Shown here: positions 49,613 through 60,555 of the stretch, piece after piece | Layout: the number at the start of each line of letters is the position of its first letter | Numbering within the stretch: the first letter of the stretch is position 1 | From: Typhlomys cinereus | Taxonomy: Eukaryota > Chordata > Mammalia > Rodentia > Platacanthomyidae | DNA length: 64,000 bases | NCBI GenBank assembly: GCA_023101885.1 | Contig: JALPQD010000245.1 | Coordinates: 2,763,462 to 2,827,461, forward strand | Direction of reading: 5' to 3' | Program-made: the position numbers and the translations under genes | The notes under the pieces: generated by a model | What the model was told of the DNA's origin: nothing | What the model saw: the letters and a program-made list of their open reading frames with translations, nothing else | The model's database searches: none

Positions 49613-51181
49613 CAAATGGTAAAAAGACTCTTTCTGAAGACCTTGTGTGTGCTAGGTTTTGCTTAGACACCAACATGCAGATCTTGTTTCGTTCTTAGAG
49701 GAATTACCTGGGAAGAGTGTTTTCTTTCATTTGCTACTAAAACCACTCACGGTCAGTTAGTGGTTGTTGATGGATCCATGATTACCTGCCTGGTAATCAG
49801 GTTCGATTTGTTCATCCACCCCTGACTCGCTCACCCAGTGCATGTTGATTCCGCCTCTGTTTTGAGCCAGCATGGGCTAGAGGACAGACGTGCACCTTTC
49901 CCTCCTGCAGCTGAAGATGCAACGATGAGCCATTGGGGGCCGCTAAGTGCACGTTGAGCTTCAGATTTGATGCCCATCACTGCCACAGAGAATGCTTGGA
50001 AAGTTGTTAGAGGCCAGGCAGAGTTACTGGCTCAGAGAAGACAAGGGCTTGGAGACGTGTTGGGATGGAGTGGTCGCTAAGACCCCAGCATCTGCCCCAA
50101 GACTGAAAGAGGCATCCCATGGAGGGCCAGGGAAAAGCATCCTCTGTAGACAGACCAGCAAGTGCAAAGGCCCTGAGTTAGGGATGAATCGGGGTGTGTA
50201 CAGAGGGCAGGAGGAGAGAGGTCGGCTAACCACTGGCCACCACTAATGGTCAAGATTTGCTTGTCCAGGGGGAGGAGCCTCAGAGGTGCTGAGCGCAGTA
50301 GCATCAGACTTCACTCGTGTTAGTCCATCACAAGAGAACTAGGAGCAGCACACGTGGTCTCAGGCCTCTGCATGGGAAGGGGGGGTTGGCTTCTGTGCAG
50401 GCAATTTCTCTTACCCGCCCCCCTCTCCCCCAGGAGGCTTCACTCTTGTGTCCACGGCTTTAGAAGCCTTAGATGAAGTTACCTTGGAGGCTGAGTCCCT
50501 TGTTTCAAAACAAAAACAAGGAAAGACATTTCCCTCTACCATCTGCCGGGCAGATGTGGGTGCGAGAGTGGGTGTGAGCAGGACCTGGAGGAAGAACCAG
50601 GAACATGAGCAGGTCAAGTTCTTGCTGAGGATCATGGGGCTGCTGGGTGGTGGACTGACACCACATCCCCTCAGCTGTGGGGGAACACCCCGCCCCCCAA
50701 GGTCTATCCCTGAGTTGGGAATGTCTTCCTATAGCCTTGGTCCCAGCGCATGAGAGTTGGGCACTAATCTTGGGGGGGTAGGACAGAGTCCTGGGGTGAG
50801 AGGCTAAGCTGAGGACCCGCGTGTTGCTTTACGAATGTACATCACACGGGCAGGGATGGCATATTGACAGGCCCTCAAATTCATGTCTACAGGACACAGA
50901 GTGGGATGGGTTGGAACCGGAGGGGCGGGTCCTCCGTGAAGGGCATGCATATCACCACCCTGATTGGCCCGCAGTCACCTTTGGTTGCTATAATCTGGCA
51001 GAACACAGGGGAATAAGGCACTCTACGTCTTTATGGGAAGTCTGCAGGTTTTTTTAATAGTACTTTAAGAGATACTTGGTAGTTTCCAACCCAGACCTTC
51101 CTCTCTGCCTTCTGCTTGCCTGGTGCCCACAGTTGGCTCTGTGCTTAGAAATGGAAAAATATTCAGTGGTGCCACCTCCGG

Positions 51182-51195
51182 CCAGCAGGTGGCAG
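51182..51195 (+). promoter_or_regulatory. CTCF-consensus site
   Basis: CCAGCAGGTGGCAG, followed by T, matches CCASYAGRKGGCRSY at all fifteen positions. It is in the same orientation as the site at 48567. Confidence 0.55.
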
Positions 51196-51577
51196 TAAAA
51201 CATCCAGATTCACAGAATCGTGGGCTCCTGGTTGCCTCAGAGATGGATGAACTGGTCGTCTAAGGCTCCATCCAAGTCCTGCGTCTGTTTGCCATCCTCA
51301 GGTTTCACTGGCTGTCCTGCCCCGCCAGCATGTGCTGCCTGAGGCTGCCTGTTCGCTGGCCATGCAGGAACCATCCGACTCTTTACAGAGACAGCGTGAG
51401 GTGCTGAAGGGCTCATTCTTTTCCTAACGTGCTGAGCTGGCTTAGCTTGGAAACTGGGCTGAAATGATATTGGCTGACAGGATGCTTCATGTACCCAGCC
51501 CAGGTACAAGTGTGGTGCTAACTGAGGACAGGTTAGGGTTTCAAGGAGGGCCCCCCTTGAAAATTTACACAGTCCTG

Positions 51578-51614
<37 letters not shown>

Positions 51615-51835
51615 GATTTATTGAGAATGAGAAAAGAGAAATTCTCAGATACTTGGTTTGAGAAGGGCAAGAGGAACTCCCCCTTTCTCTTCCTCCTCTG
51701 TCTCCCTCTTAACTATGTCTCCACTTACCTCTCCCTCTCCTCTCTCTTCTCTGTTTCTTTCTGTTTCTATCTCTCCTCTCTCTTTCTCTGTCTCTCCTTT
51801 TCCCCTCTCTCTCTTATCTATTTATTCATCTTTTT

Positions 51836-51882
<47 letters not shown>

Positions 51883-51905
51883 CTCTCTCCCTCCTGTCTG
51901 TCTCC
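51578..51905. repeat. (TC)n-rich tracts
   Basis: Pure TC at 51580-51610 and 51838-51880, linked by pyrimidine-rich sequence. They end about 210 bp before exon 8. Confidence 0.9.
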
Positions 51906-52115
51906 AAGTCCCATTTACATGTGGGAGTTGATTAAGCCTTCCTTAATACAAAGGCCAAATGCAAATGATATGCTAATCATGCCCTCTCTCCTGATGCTTC
52001 TTTACATCACCCTGATTGGCCTTGGGAACCTTGCACATCCCTGGTGTCTGGCATCTCACTTCCAACTCACCTGACCACAGGGTCTCTTGACATGTCACTG
52101 TTTCCTTCCTGACAG

Positions 52116-52180
52116 ATGTCAACAGCCCCAGGAAGCTGCACCGAACAGAGACTTTTCCTGCCTACCGGCCTGAGAACTGA
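52116..52180 (+). CDS. DOK5: DOK5 terminal coding exon 8 and stop codon
   Basis: The acceptor CTTCCTGACAG is followed by AT, completing Asp286. The exon then reads VNSPRKLHRTETFPAYRPEN and stops with TGA at 52178-52180, giving a 306-residue total. An ATG occurs at 52116 in another frame and opens a long shadow frame; it is not the coding frame. N288, R291 and the last residues PEN differ from recalled Ser, Leu and SEH. The C-terminal tip is therefore less conserved than the rest of the protein. Confidence 0.94.
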
Positions 52181-52233
52181 CTGTGCTGGTCCAGAACGCT
52201 TGGCACCCGGAGGCATCTGCCTGGGATCCGCTT

Positions 52234-52285
52234 GGAGGAGCTGCAAGGAGGAGCCGCAGGGAGGAGCCGCAAGGAGGAGCCGCAG
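52234..52285 (+). repeat. 13-bp x 4 tandem repeat in DOK5 3' UTR
   Basis: Four consecutive units of GGAGGAGCYGCAR differ only at the Y and R positions. A partial GGAGAAG follows. The purine-rich GC units could fold or bind protein in the mRNA; that is speculation. Confidence 0.9.
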
Positions 52286-52590
52286 GGAGAAGTCATGGGG
52301 GGAGAGAGGCAGCTTCCAAGAGGCCCAACCTGTGTGTGGTTCTCAGAAACACTGCAATAAAGCCTCCTTTTCTAAAAATCACGTCTTAGCCTGGTGGACA
52401 CATGCCACAGAGATACTGACTCCCCCATCCCTCTTCCCCTGTGTCCCTCCATCTGTCTGTACAGCCCCCTTTAGTCAGAGGTACAAAGAGATTCTCCACT
52501 GGGCCCCTCTGGCTGCTTCCACTCTGTCCTCTGTGGATCTCTGCGGTTTTTCCCTTCTGAGTGTTTCGCTGTATGACGGTCGGTCTTGAC

Positions 52591-52596
52591 AATAAA
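52591..52596 (+). terminator. DOK5: Polyadenylation signal of DOK5
   Basis: A canonical AATAAA is followed about 18 bp later by TTTGTGGTTTGTCTG, a typical GT-rich downstream element. An earlier AATAAA at 52356-52361 could give a shorter UTR of about 195 nt. Confidence 0.7.
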
Positions 52597-52619
52597 AATG
52601 GTTCTTAATTCTTTGTGGT

Positions 52620-53610
52620 TTGTCTGCACCCTCCTCTTCCTTGGTTGCTAATGCCAGGGTTCTGGCAGCCTGCTGGGGCTCATAGCTGTGCCCCTTCCAG
52701 TTTGCTCTTCCAGGTATGCGACATGAACATTCTAAGGAACCTTCTGATGCCGTTGATGAGGCGACAGAGCCCACTCTCAGTGCAGCTGTCCCTCCCTGCC
52801 CCCTCGGAAAAGCCCATTTCATTTGGAGTACGCCACGGACACTTCCAAAATAAAAGATGGCTCCTCAGCTGCATGGTTTTTGGATGCGACACGGGTCGCT
52901 GGAGACCCTCAGTATTTCTGGAGCGTGGGGGACAGTGAGCACAGAACTGTGTTGTTGTGCTTGATGCCAGTTCACATGCTTATAGGTCTGTCCACTGGGG
53001 CACTTAACATGTGGGTGTCTGCTTGAACATCGTTGGCTGAGCCGTTTATCATGTCCCACGGATGCTGTGGGTCTGCAAGTCTTTCAGGGTGCTGAGACAC
53101 CCCGGTGAAGAGGATTACATTCAGCTAACTGTTAATGAATGGCTGGATTAACATGTGAATGGTTTCCAGCTAACAACCACTTTTGGATGTGTCTGTGCCC
53201 CTCGGGGTTCTGAAACCTTCTTTCTACATCATCCTAGCGCCTCCTCCTCCTCTCAGATGTGTGCACATTCATCTCTTAAAAATTGGGCTCGCCACGCACG
53301 TTGGTTAATGCCCCATTGCTCATCTTTCCGGCTGTGCCCGGTTCTTCTTTTCTCATAAGAAAATCTCCTGAGAGAATTTCTCCCCAATTCCCATAACCTC
53401 AGCTAACAATGAGAAGATTAAGAGAAGGTAGATGGAATTCAAGAAATAATTATTATTGGAATGAAGGCAGAATGGGCCAAAGTGAGTCTGCAGGGAGAAG
53501 CTGTGGGAAGGAAGGCTGTCGGGTGGGTTGCCTGCAAGAGAAGATCTGCTTAGGGCCTTTAGGGACAGACTTTGGGAAAAAGAGTTTGCGAGGGGAGAGG
53601 GGTCCTGATG
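52620..53610. other. Downstream intergenic sequence, unassigned
   Basis: No coding signal, no recognised repeat. AT-rich in part. Confidence 0.35.
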
Positions 53611-53611
53611 A

Positions 53612-53614
<3 letters not shown>

Positions 53615-53662
<48 letters not shown>
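53615..53662. repeat. (GT)n microsatellite
   Basis: Twenty-four uninterrupted GT units. Confidence 0.97.
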
Positions 53663-53665
<3 letters not shown>

Positions 53666-53935
53666 GCACACTCAGACATAAGCTTTTCTAGATGGGCATG
53701 CTGTCTCCCGTTCTCTACCCAACCGCACCTCTGTCCCCTCGAGCCCCCCACCCACGAATCGATCAGCCCACCTTTTGGCCCTCAGACTGCAGTCAGGCTA
53801 TCAGATTCCTCAAGGTCAGGCTGCCTGGGGGCAGAGCCCACGGTGCCCATCAAGGCCTAAGATGTAAATAGTTGAGCTTTTTTGTGCCTCGCAGGTTCTG
53901 TGATCTTCCAGTTCCAAAATAACCACGGATACAGA

Positions 53936-54162
53936 TGTAGCTAGAGACACGAAGCAGTTTAAATCAAATTTTATTGGCAGGTGGTCCACTCACAGTCTCA
54001 GCACCCGCTCTGGATTACAGGAGGCCCTGAGAACTGTCTTTTACTATGTCAGATGTTCAGAGAGCTGTCAACCAGTCAGAAGACCCTTTGCTGCCTGTCT
54101 GTCTTTCGGTTTAAAGGGGTGGGGCTTGAAATGACTTTGGGGTTCTGTAAACCTCTCACTCC
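53936..54162 (-). mobile_element. LTR-like fragment, antisense
   Basis: On the minus strand it reads TGAGAGGTTTACAG, a TTTAAA TATA-like box, and AATAAA, then ends near TCTCTAGCTACA about 35 bp later. TG...CA limits and the promoter/poly(A) spacing fit a short, possibly truncated, LTR. No target duplication was identified. Confidence 0.4.
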
Positions 54163-54164
54163 AA

Positions 54165-54425
54165 AGGTGGTTACTCTTCTCTATTGCTGTGAGACACATG
54201 GAGGCACAAACAACCTAAGGGGAGAAAGGAAGATTTATCTGGCTCGTAGTTCCAGAGGGGAGATATAGCCCGGTATGGTGGAAAAGGTTTGGCTGCTGGC
54301 AGAAGCTGGAGACAGCCTGAGTCGCGCCCATCTCGGAGGCTGAGAGCTGTAAAATTGCCAACTGAAAGAGCTGATCTCTCCTGGAAGTAGGGCAGGGCTA
54401 TAGAATGAGTGTCCCCTACCAGGGA
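54165..54425. repeat. Medium-reiterated rodent repeat, partial
   Basis: CTCTATTGCTGTGAGACACA, AGGAAGATTTATCTGGCTCG and GTAGTTCCAGAGGGGAGATA follow the left-end order of the repeats at 36604 and 41728, but it is a different subfamily. Confidence 0.5.
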
Positions 54426-54426
54426 C

Positions 54427-54690
54427 ACCAACATTTTTTTTGATGTGTTTGAATCAGACGGCACTGTGTCCCTGTGGAGGCCCAGGGGTGACTTTGGGAA
54501 TCATCCTGGATTGCTCTACCTCCTTTTTGCTTTGCTCTGGGGTTTCCCAGGCTGACATCCAGGGCTGGAGGTGTAGGCTGCCACCATTTCTGTCTGGCAC
54601 TTTTACTTGGAATCCAACATCTGAACTCAGCTCCTTTAATTTGGAAGGTGCAGAGTTAACCCCTAAGCCATTTCCCCAGCCCTCAACCCT
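54427..54690 (-). repeat. Composite SINE, antisense (copy 8)
   Basis: TGTGGAGGCCCAGGGGTGAC, GGAATCATCCTGGATTGCTC, TTTTTGCTTTGCTCTGGGGT and TAACCCCTAAGCCATTTCCC form a full-length reverse-complement copy. Confidence 0.85.
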
Positions 54691-54699
54691 TAGTAAAGA

Positions 54700-55805
54700 A
54701 AATCTTTGTTCCTTTAGATGCCGGATACACGCATCTATGTGTAGATCACGGTTAAGACAGCAAAGTTATTTCCCTTTTGTAACGAAGTGGTAAGTTTTGT
54801 AGGTTAAGTCAGGGATGGAGGTCTGACTCAGCCCACTTCAATGCGAGCTTTGGGGATCAATCCACGACGACGATGAGGCCCAGCTGAGGCAGGACCACCT
54901 GGTCACCCTCACTGACCTCTGCACATAAACGAAGGGCCATCACTCACATCCTCTGGCTGTTGGTGAAACATCGGCTCCACACACCCAAGGTAGACCCCCA
55001 AACCTGTACTTTCTCTCGCCTTCTCCACATAGTCTCAATGCATGCTGTAAATGATATCAAACTGTATTTCAAGAGTCCCAGGCGGGTGACTGCAATCGAA
55101 AGGGCCATCAGGTGAGACTTCTGCCCAGAGACAATCGGCCAGGTGTTTTCATCACAGACACACAGGACAATCAGCTGGAGGTCAGACTCCACTGGTGGAT
55201 TCACGAGTCACGCCCCCAGCCTCTTCCTGTGTGTGTGTGGGGGGGTGTGGGAGTTCAGACACTTAGGTACGGAGGCAACTGGGCACTTGAAGCTTCACAC
55301 AAGGAGGGAAGCCGCCGTGTGACCCCCGTTCCTCCGAGTAGCATCTTTCTGGCTTCCACAGAATTTTCTTTGTTGGTATAACAACTAATAAAGAGATGTG
55401 GTTTGACTTTCTCTGTGGCTGGAGAACAAGATGGTTCACACTGTTCTGGGGACAGTGAGGCCCTGGTTAGAGTCGGGATCATTCCATAATGAAGACCCTA
55501 GGCCTACTGTCCCCGCCCCCCCCACCTTCCTGTCTATCATGGTGTCTGTTACCTTGAGAATTCTTCCATTCTGAGTCTAAGAGCATCCTCGCCGTTATTG
55601 ACTATTGGGAATGCTGCCTTCCTGTTCTACTCCAAAGCAGAGGTCGCTTGGGTGACCCACAGACTTTGGAGGTGACCCACAGACTTCAGAGGTATTCTTG
55701 TTTCCCATTGTACCATCCTTGTGCTGTCCCTCTTGCTGGGCATATGCCCTGTTGGTTTCTCCTCACTTGCTTTGGACACTGAGAAGACCAGGCCCCACTT
55801 TTTGT
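54700..55805. other. Unassigned intergenic sequence
   Basis: Unique apart from a 20-bp tandem repeat at 55651-55690 (GGTGACCCACAGACTTTGGA and a near copy). No gene is supported. Confidence 0.4.
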
Positions 55806-55812
55806 CTGTGAT

Positions 55813-55838
55813 GTGTGTGTGTGTGTGTGTGTGTGTAC
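55813..55838. repeat. (TG)n microsatellite
   Basis: Thirteen TG units. Confidence 0.93.
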
Positions 55839-56264
55839 ACGCTTGGTGGTCATGCACTCTCAGCAGGGACACAGCAAGTGTGTCTGTAGGAAAGATCTGC
55901 AAGTTCTATCCTCGAGGCTGGATCTCTCTCTGCTTCTGCACACACAGCTTTCCGTACATGGCCGCATCTCTGTGAGCTACATCCACGGGATCCTTAGCCC
56001 CCCAGGATGAGTCCTGCTCTTGTGACCAGGTCCTCAGGCCCTGATGGGGCCCCTGGGCTCCTGTCCCCACATGCATGTCTGCATTCCTTGAGAAGTTCAG
56101 GTCCTCTCGGGCAGTCAGGTTTAGCTTCTTCCCACAACCTCCTTCCACTGGGCAATTCTGACCTTTCTCTCCCCCTTCAAAAGTGACAGTGGCAGGATTT
56201 GAGCTTAAATCTTTGCATCCCAAGTCCCCCTTGGATCCCTGGCCGGGTGAGGCTGCCAACTACA

Positions 56265-56660
56265 CAGTGTGTTGTGTGTGTGTGGGGGGGGAGCATACAT
56301 GTGGATATATGTACACCAGAGCCTGTGAGCAAGGGTCTTTGATCAATCTTCCATCTTGTTGTGAACCTGGGTCTTCCATGAACCCTAGAGTGCAACATTA
56401 GGGTTAGTCTGGCTACGCAGCCTCCTCTGGAGATGCCCAGGCTCTGCCTTCCAGGACTAGGGTTGCAGGTGGGTCACCTGCTAGGCACCAGCTGTAGCCA
56501 GCTGCGTTGGGGATTCCCAGTCTCCTTCTTCTGAGGCTGGAGTGACGGGTGGGTGGGCTTCAATGCCTACCAAGCATTTTACTTAGATCTGGGGATCTGA
56601 ACTTTAGTCCTTTTGCTTATAGGGCAAAACACTTGGACGACTGAGCCATCTCTACATTTC
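56265..56660 (-). repeat. B4-type SINE, antisense, with TG/G-rich tail
   Basis: TG and G run at 56268-56292, then AGGCTCTGCCTTCCAGGACT, GGGATTCCCAGTCTCCTTCT, GGATCTGAACTTTAGTCCTT and GACTGAGCCATCTCTACA. The partly duplicated middle suggests two overlapping elements. Confidence 0.6.
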
Positions 56661-56669
56661 AATATTAGA

Positions 56670-57138
56670 TATTTGAACTTTAAAAAAAAACAAAAACAGA
56701 ATTCGGGGAACTCTGGCTCTAGGGTGTTCGGGTTCACCTTGAGACATGAGGATTCCATGTTTCGGTAAGAGACAAACCTATGAAAAGACCTGTCTGGGTG
56801 AGGAGTGGGGGTGGTGGGGTCCAGCTGACCCCTAGGACTCACTCAGGGGCCGGTGCCTCGCAGGTGAATCTCCCATCAGCAAGTTAAGTGTGCCTGCTTA
56901 AGAGTGAAGGAAAAGAATCTATTTTGATTTAATTGTGTCTGTAATGGCTGTCCATTGGTAGAACATCAATACATTACAAACTGCAGGGACCTAATGATGC
57001 TGTCAGTGGAATCGCTAGTGTGACTTTTAAGTTCAAGTACTGGGACCATATTTTTGTGACCCTGGAGAGCACAGTACCCAGTGTCCCCAGGAGCTTCTGT
57101 TTGGGGGCTCCCTCCTCCAGAGAAGGAGAAGCGATGTG
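56670..57138. other. Unassigned intergenic sequence
   Basis: A short poly-A lies at 56683-56692; otherwise unique. Confidence 0.3.
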
Positions 57139-57139
57139 T

Positions 57140-57174
<35 letters not shown>

Positions 57175-57210
57175 TGTGTGTGTGTGTGTGTGTGTGAGGG
57201 GGGGGGTGTT
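57140..57210. repeat. (GT)n microsatellite with G run
   Basis: GT runs at 57144-57196 with one GA interruption, then a run of nine G. Confidence 0.94.
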
Positions 57211-57440
57211 ATACACACACATGCATCTGGAAGCCAGGGGACAACCTCGCATGTTGCTCCTCGGTGTCTTCCATCTTGGTTTTTATGACAACATTTCTCA
57301 CGGCTCAGGACTCACCGAGAAGCTGGTCTGGCTGGCCAGGGACTCAGGACCTGCCTGTTCTGACTCTCCTGTGCTGAATCTTCCTTTCTGGGTTCTGACC
57401 TCAGGCGCTCATGCTTGCTTGGGGAGCACTTTGAGGACCT
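57211..57440 (-). repeat. B4-type SINE, antisense
   Basis: GGAAGCCAGGGGACAACCTC, GAAGCTGGTCTGGCTGGCCA and CTGACCTCAGGCGCTCATGC are in B4 antisense order; the dinucleotide array on its left is the tail. Confidence 0.55.
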
Positions 57441-57829
57441 GGGGTATCCCCCTGGGAGTGCTTTGCGCGCTGCTCCTGCAGTTGTGGCCAGAACAGAGTA
57501 TGTGCGCGTTTATGCACTGTTGGGTACGAGAGGTTTAATTTTGTGACTGAACATGTCATGTCAGCGTTCTAATATGAACATTTAAAATGGACACTGTGGC
57601 GTGTAAAAGCAAGTGGCAAAATTCGTGTTCCTGACTTAAGTTTGCTTTTCTTCCAGTGAAACTGAATAGTAATAATATTTGCAGTTGGCAGGAATGGGAA
57701 GAGGCTGAGAGCAGAGCAGGCTGCGTTTTAGCTCATTTGCTCCATGCTTCCTGCTTTGGGAAGAAGAACCCCTTGTGTTTCATAAACTGCTCACTCATAT
57801 TAGTTTCCCTTTATCCTGGCCCTCCACGT

Positions 57830-58000
57830 TCCTCCCACCCCCACCTCTCCTCCCTCTACAGTTGTTGGGGGTCATGTTCTCCGTCTCTTTCTCCATTTTT
57901 TAAAATTCTTCTTTCATATCATACACAAATATAGTGAACTTACAATACATGCATACCTTGCTTTCATTTTTAAATATATTTTATTATTATTATTATTTTA
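57830..58000 (-). mobile_element. LINE-1 3' UTR-like fragment, antisense
   Basis: CACCCCCACCTCTCCTCCCT, then ATTTTTTAAAATTCTTCTTT and CATACACAAATATAGTGAAC resemble the T-rich antisense start of the L1 pieces at 38255 and 46705. Short and uncertain. Confidence 0.35.
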
Positions 58001-58379
58001 CTGTCTCCTACATGAATGGAGTGAACTTGCTACAAGGTAATCAAGTAGGATTGAAACACCACATGTGAATTAAGCTGAATAGAAAGCTTTTTATATTCAC
58101 TGGCCAGTGGGCCTACTCTTTGGGGGTTACAAATGTCAAAACACAGACCCAAGCGATTTCTCAAATGAGTTTTTATGTAAAGTCCCCTCAGATCTAAGTC
58201 AAATGGAAAGTTACAGAGAGCAAGATCGACAGTTTTAGCACCATGGCGACATACAGCGTTTCTGTGGGCGTTTCCAGGACAGTTACCTGCCTTGACCTTT
58301 TGACTTCCATTTCCTTCTAAGTCCTCTTGTAAATGACCAGGTTAAAAATGTCCCATCTCAGTCTCAGTGGGGTCGAGCC

Positions 58380-58610
58380 TGACTTGCAAGAGAGCTTACT
58401 TTTGTTCAAACTTTATCTCGAACTTACAAGATACTCACCTTAGTCCCCAATCCCACCTCCTCCCCTCCTCTTCCCATCACAATTCTTCTTCTTCCCTGCC
58501 CGGCTCCCTCCTGTTTTCCAGTCTTTGCACCTGTGTGGTCCACACTGGCTTTCATCTGGTTGCCTTCCATGGCGTGTGCCCCAGCACTGGATCCTTCTCG
58601 TCTTTAAACA
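58380..58610 (-). mobile_element. LINE-1 3' UTR fragment, antisense
   Basis: GATACTCACCTTAGTCCCCA, CCTCCTGTTTTCCAGTCTTT, GTGTGGTCCACACTGGCTTT parallel 38290-38410 and 46750-46880. Confidence 0.5.
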
Positions 58611-58649
58611 GAAACACCACAGAGACCTGTCAGCCAGGGAAGCTCTCGC

Positions 58650-59088
58650 TGTGAGAATCACAACACGGGCCTTGCTCCCAACCGGGAAAAGATGGTTTAT
58701 TCTCAGCCAACCATGAGCCCCAGCATCCTAGAACACAGACTCTGGTTACCTAACCCGGTGACAAGTTCCACTGTGGAAATGGCCCCGAGAACTTCTCTAG
58801 TCCCCACACGAAAGATGCCATGTCTGTGTTGGTGGGGGATGGTAAGATATTGGGTGAGGGCGCAGAAGGGAAACTCTCCATTCCAGGTTTGTCCCAGCAA
58901 GCCACACCACAAACAGAAGATACGGCCTATTGATGATGGGAACGCGGGCAGAGAACTATAGGGCGCGAGGGAGGTGTGGAGATTTTGCAGTCTTTGGGCG
59001 GTGGGGGGGGGATGGACCAAGAAGGGTGAATTGTTATCCAATAAGGTAACAATTTGGAGGTTCCTTGTCCAACCCCTCAACTGCCACA
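58650..59088 (-). mobile_element. Solo LTR, probably ERVK-type, antisense
   Basis: Read on the minus strand it starts TGTGGCAGTTGAGG and ends GTGATTCTCACA, giving matching TGTG...CACA limits over 439 bp. An AATAAA (plus-strand 58696-58701) lies about 46 bp before the end, as expected for a short R-U5. No flanking target duplication is evident and no internal viral genes follow. Confidence 0.65.
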
Positions 59089-59439
59089 GTGTATGTGACT
59101 GAGGACCATGTGGTCAGCTCTTGTCCCTGCTCCTGTCCCCATGAGGTACTACATTAGGGGTGAACTTTCACAAGCACAGACTCTAAGGGTGGGAATGGTG
59201 TGAGAGAAAGCGCTCAGGAGCCAGAACTGCTGACCTCTGGGGGTTGGGGAAGGAAAACTCTACACGGTTTCTGGTTAATGCTGGCGCTGGCAGGAGCCAG
59301 CCCCTTTGAAGAAGGCATTGTGAAGGTTTAACCTGAACTCACCAGGGTCAGGTTAGTGGGAAATAAAAAAGTCTTAAGTGGGTGAAAGGTAACTCAGGTT
59401 GCTCTAGATTTGCAATATTCCCACTCTCCAAGATCACAA

Positions 59440-60260
59440 TGCAGTCATTCAGTCAGCCTGAAGTGAATTTTTTTTCTCAGTGAACCTCAGGGGACATCTC
59501 CTTTTGCCTTTGCTCTTTCTGAGGATCCCGGAGCCTGTTCCTTAAGGATAAAACAAGCTGCCGGGACCAACTGTCTCCTCCCCTCACTCACGTCCTTGCT
59601 CCTTCTGTATATAGCTCTGACCCTGCACCCATGTTTGCCTTTCAAGACTGTCAGCCCAGCTGATTTAATAATTGACCTCAGTGAAGGCCAGAAGCCAGAC
59701 ACCCCCTTTCCAACAGCAGCTGCCAGCCAGTCACGCAATGACAGCAGCTCAGACAGACGGTACAGATTTCACCCTTCACTGCCCCCTTTTCAGAGGCGGA
59801 CCTTCTGAACAAAGCACGGAAGAGGAACATTTGGTTATCAAAGAGAGCCCGCCAGCCCCCCAATTTACCTTCTCCTTGGCTCTCATGCAAATAAGAGCCA
59901 GAGGCTCACAGGAAACTTTGAAGATAAGGATCACAGAGCTGCCCACCCCAGGCTTCAATAGGGGCTTCTGAGGGTCTCATGCTTTACCCGGGGAAGGAAG
60001 AAAGAGCGAAGAACAATAACCCCCAAAGCCTCTCTGAAGGCTCGAAAGCCGCTTCCAACCTCTTGCCAGGAGGCAGCTGGGTGCCTGATATCGGCTGGCT
60101 GAGGCTGGATTTTCCCCTGCAGTATCCCAAGAGTTGCTGATTAGGTTCCTCTGAAGGAAAAGGAAAGATGTGTTCCAAGAAAAGTTTTAGTGAGCAGCAA
60201 GTCAAACTAAAGCGGAGAAATGATGGGCAGTCTTTTCTGGAAAAATAACCTTTCTCTCTG
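59440..60260. promoter_or_regulatory. Candidate distal enhancer-like unique block, 7 kb downstream of DOK5
   Basis: About 800 bp without repeats between an LTR-rich and a TC-repeat region. Motifs include GATTTAATAATTGACCTCAG (homeodomain and nuclear-receptor half-site cores), CTCATGCAAATAAGAG (octamer near 59884-59891) and AGATAAGGATC (GATA). The pattern is only suggestive. Confidence 0.35.
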
Positions 60261-60267
60261 GAATCTT

Positions 60268-60273
60268 GCTTGG

Positions 60274-60300
<27 letters not shown>
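60268..60300. repeat. (CT)n microsatellite
   Basis: TCTCTCTC run flanked by pyrimidine-rich sequence. Confidence 0.9.
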
Positions 60301-60304
<4 letters not shown>

Positions 60305-60555
60305 TCTCTCCTTGACAACATCTGTTGGAGGCCTTTCTCCCTTGCCAGTTGCACCTGGCAGCTTTCTAGGAATCCCCAGCACCTCCTGGTATTATTGTTG
60401 TTGTTGTTGCAATTCAATGGACAGCATCTTGGGCCATCCTGTAATCTCACTGAGCAGAGAGATAAAGAGAAAATTAACAACCTTCTTTAGGCAGTGTTAG
60501 AGCATCCATACTGGGACAGTTTCGAAAGTCATTCCCCCCACTACTGGGGTTACTC

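Larger units (their letters stand above)
52181..52612 (+). other. DOK5: DOK5 3' untranslated region
   Basis: About 430 bp follow the stop. The UTR holds a four-copy 13-bp GC-rich tandem repeat at 52234-52285, an internal AATAAA at 52356-52361 and the last AATAAA at 52591-52596. A GT-rich stretch at 52611-52625 fits a downstream element. Cleavage would fall near 52607-52615, which is an inference. Confidence 0.75.

Noticed and set aside
50820..51060. Promoter-like cluster (GGGCGGG, reversed CCAAT, TATAAT) in intron 7
   Set aside because: Individual motifs are short and common, with no CpG island or downstream exon to support a promoter.
52116..52589. 157-codon frame starting with ATG at the first base of DOK5 exon 8
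   Set aside because: Different frame from the spliced DOK5 reading frame and runs through the 3' UTR and its tandem repeat.
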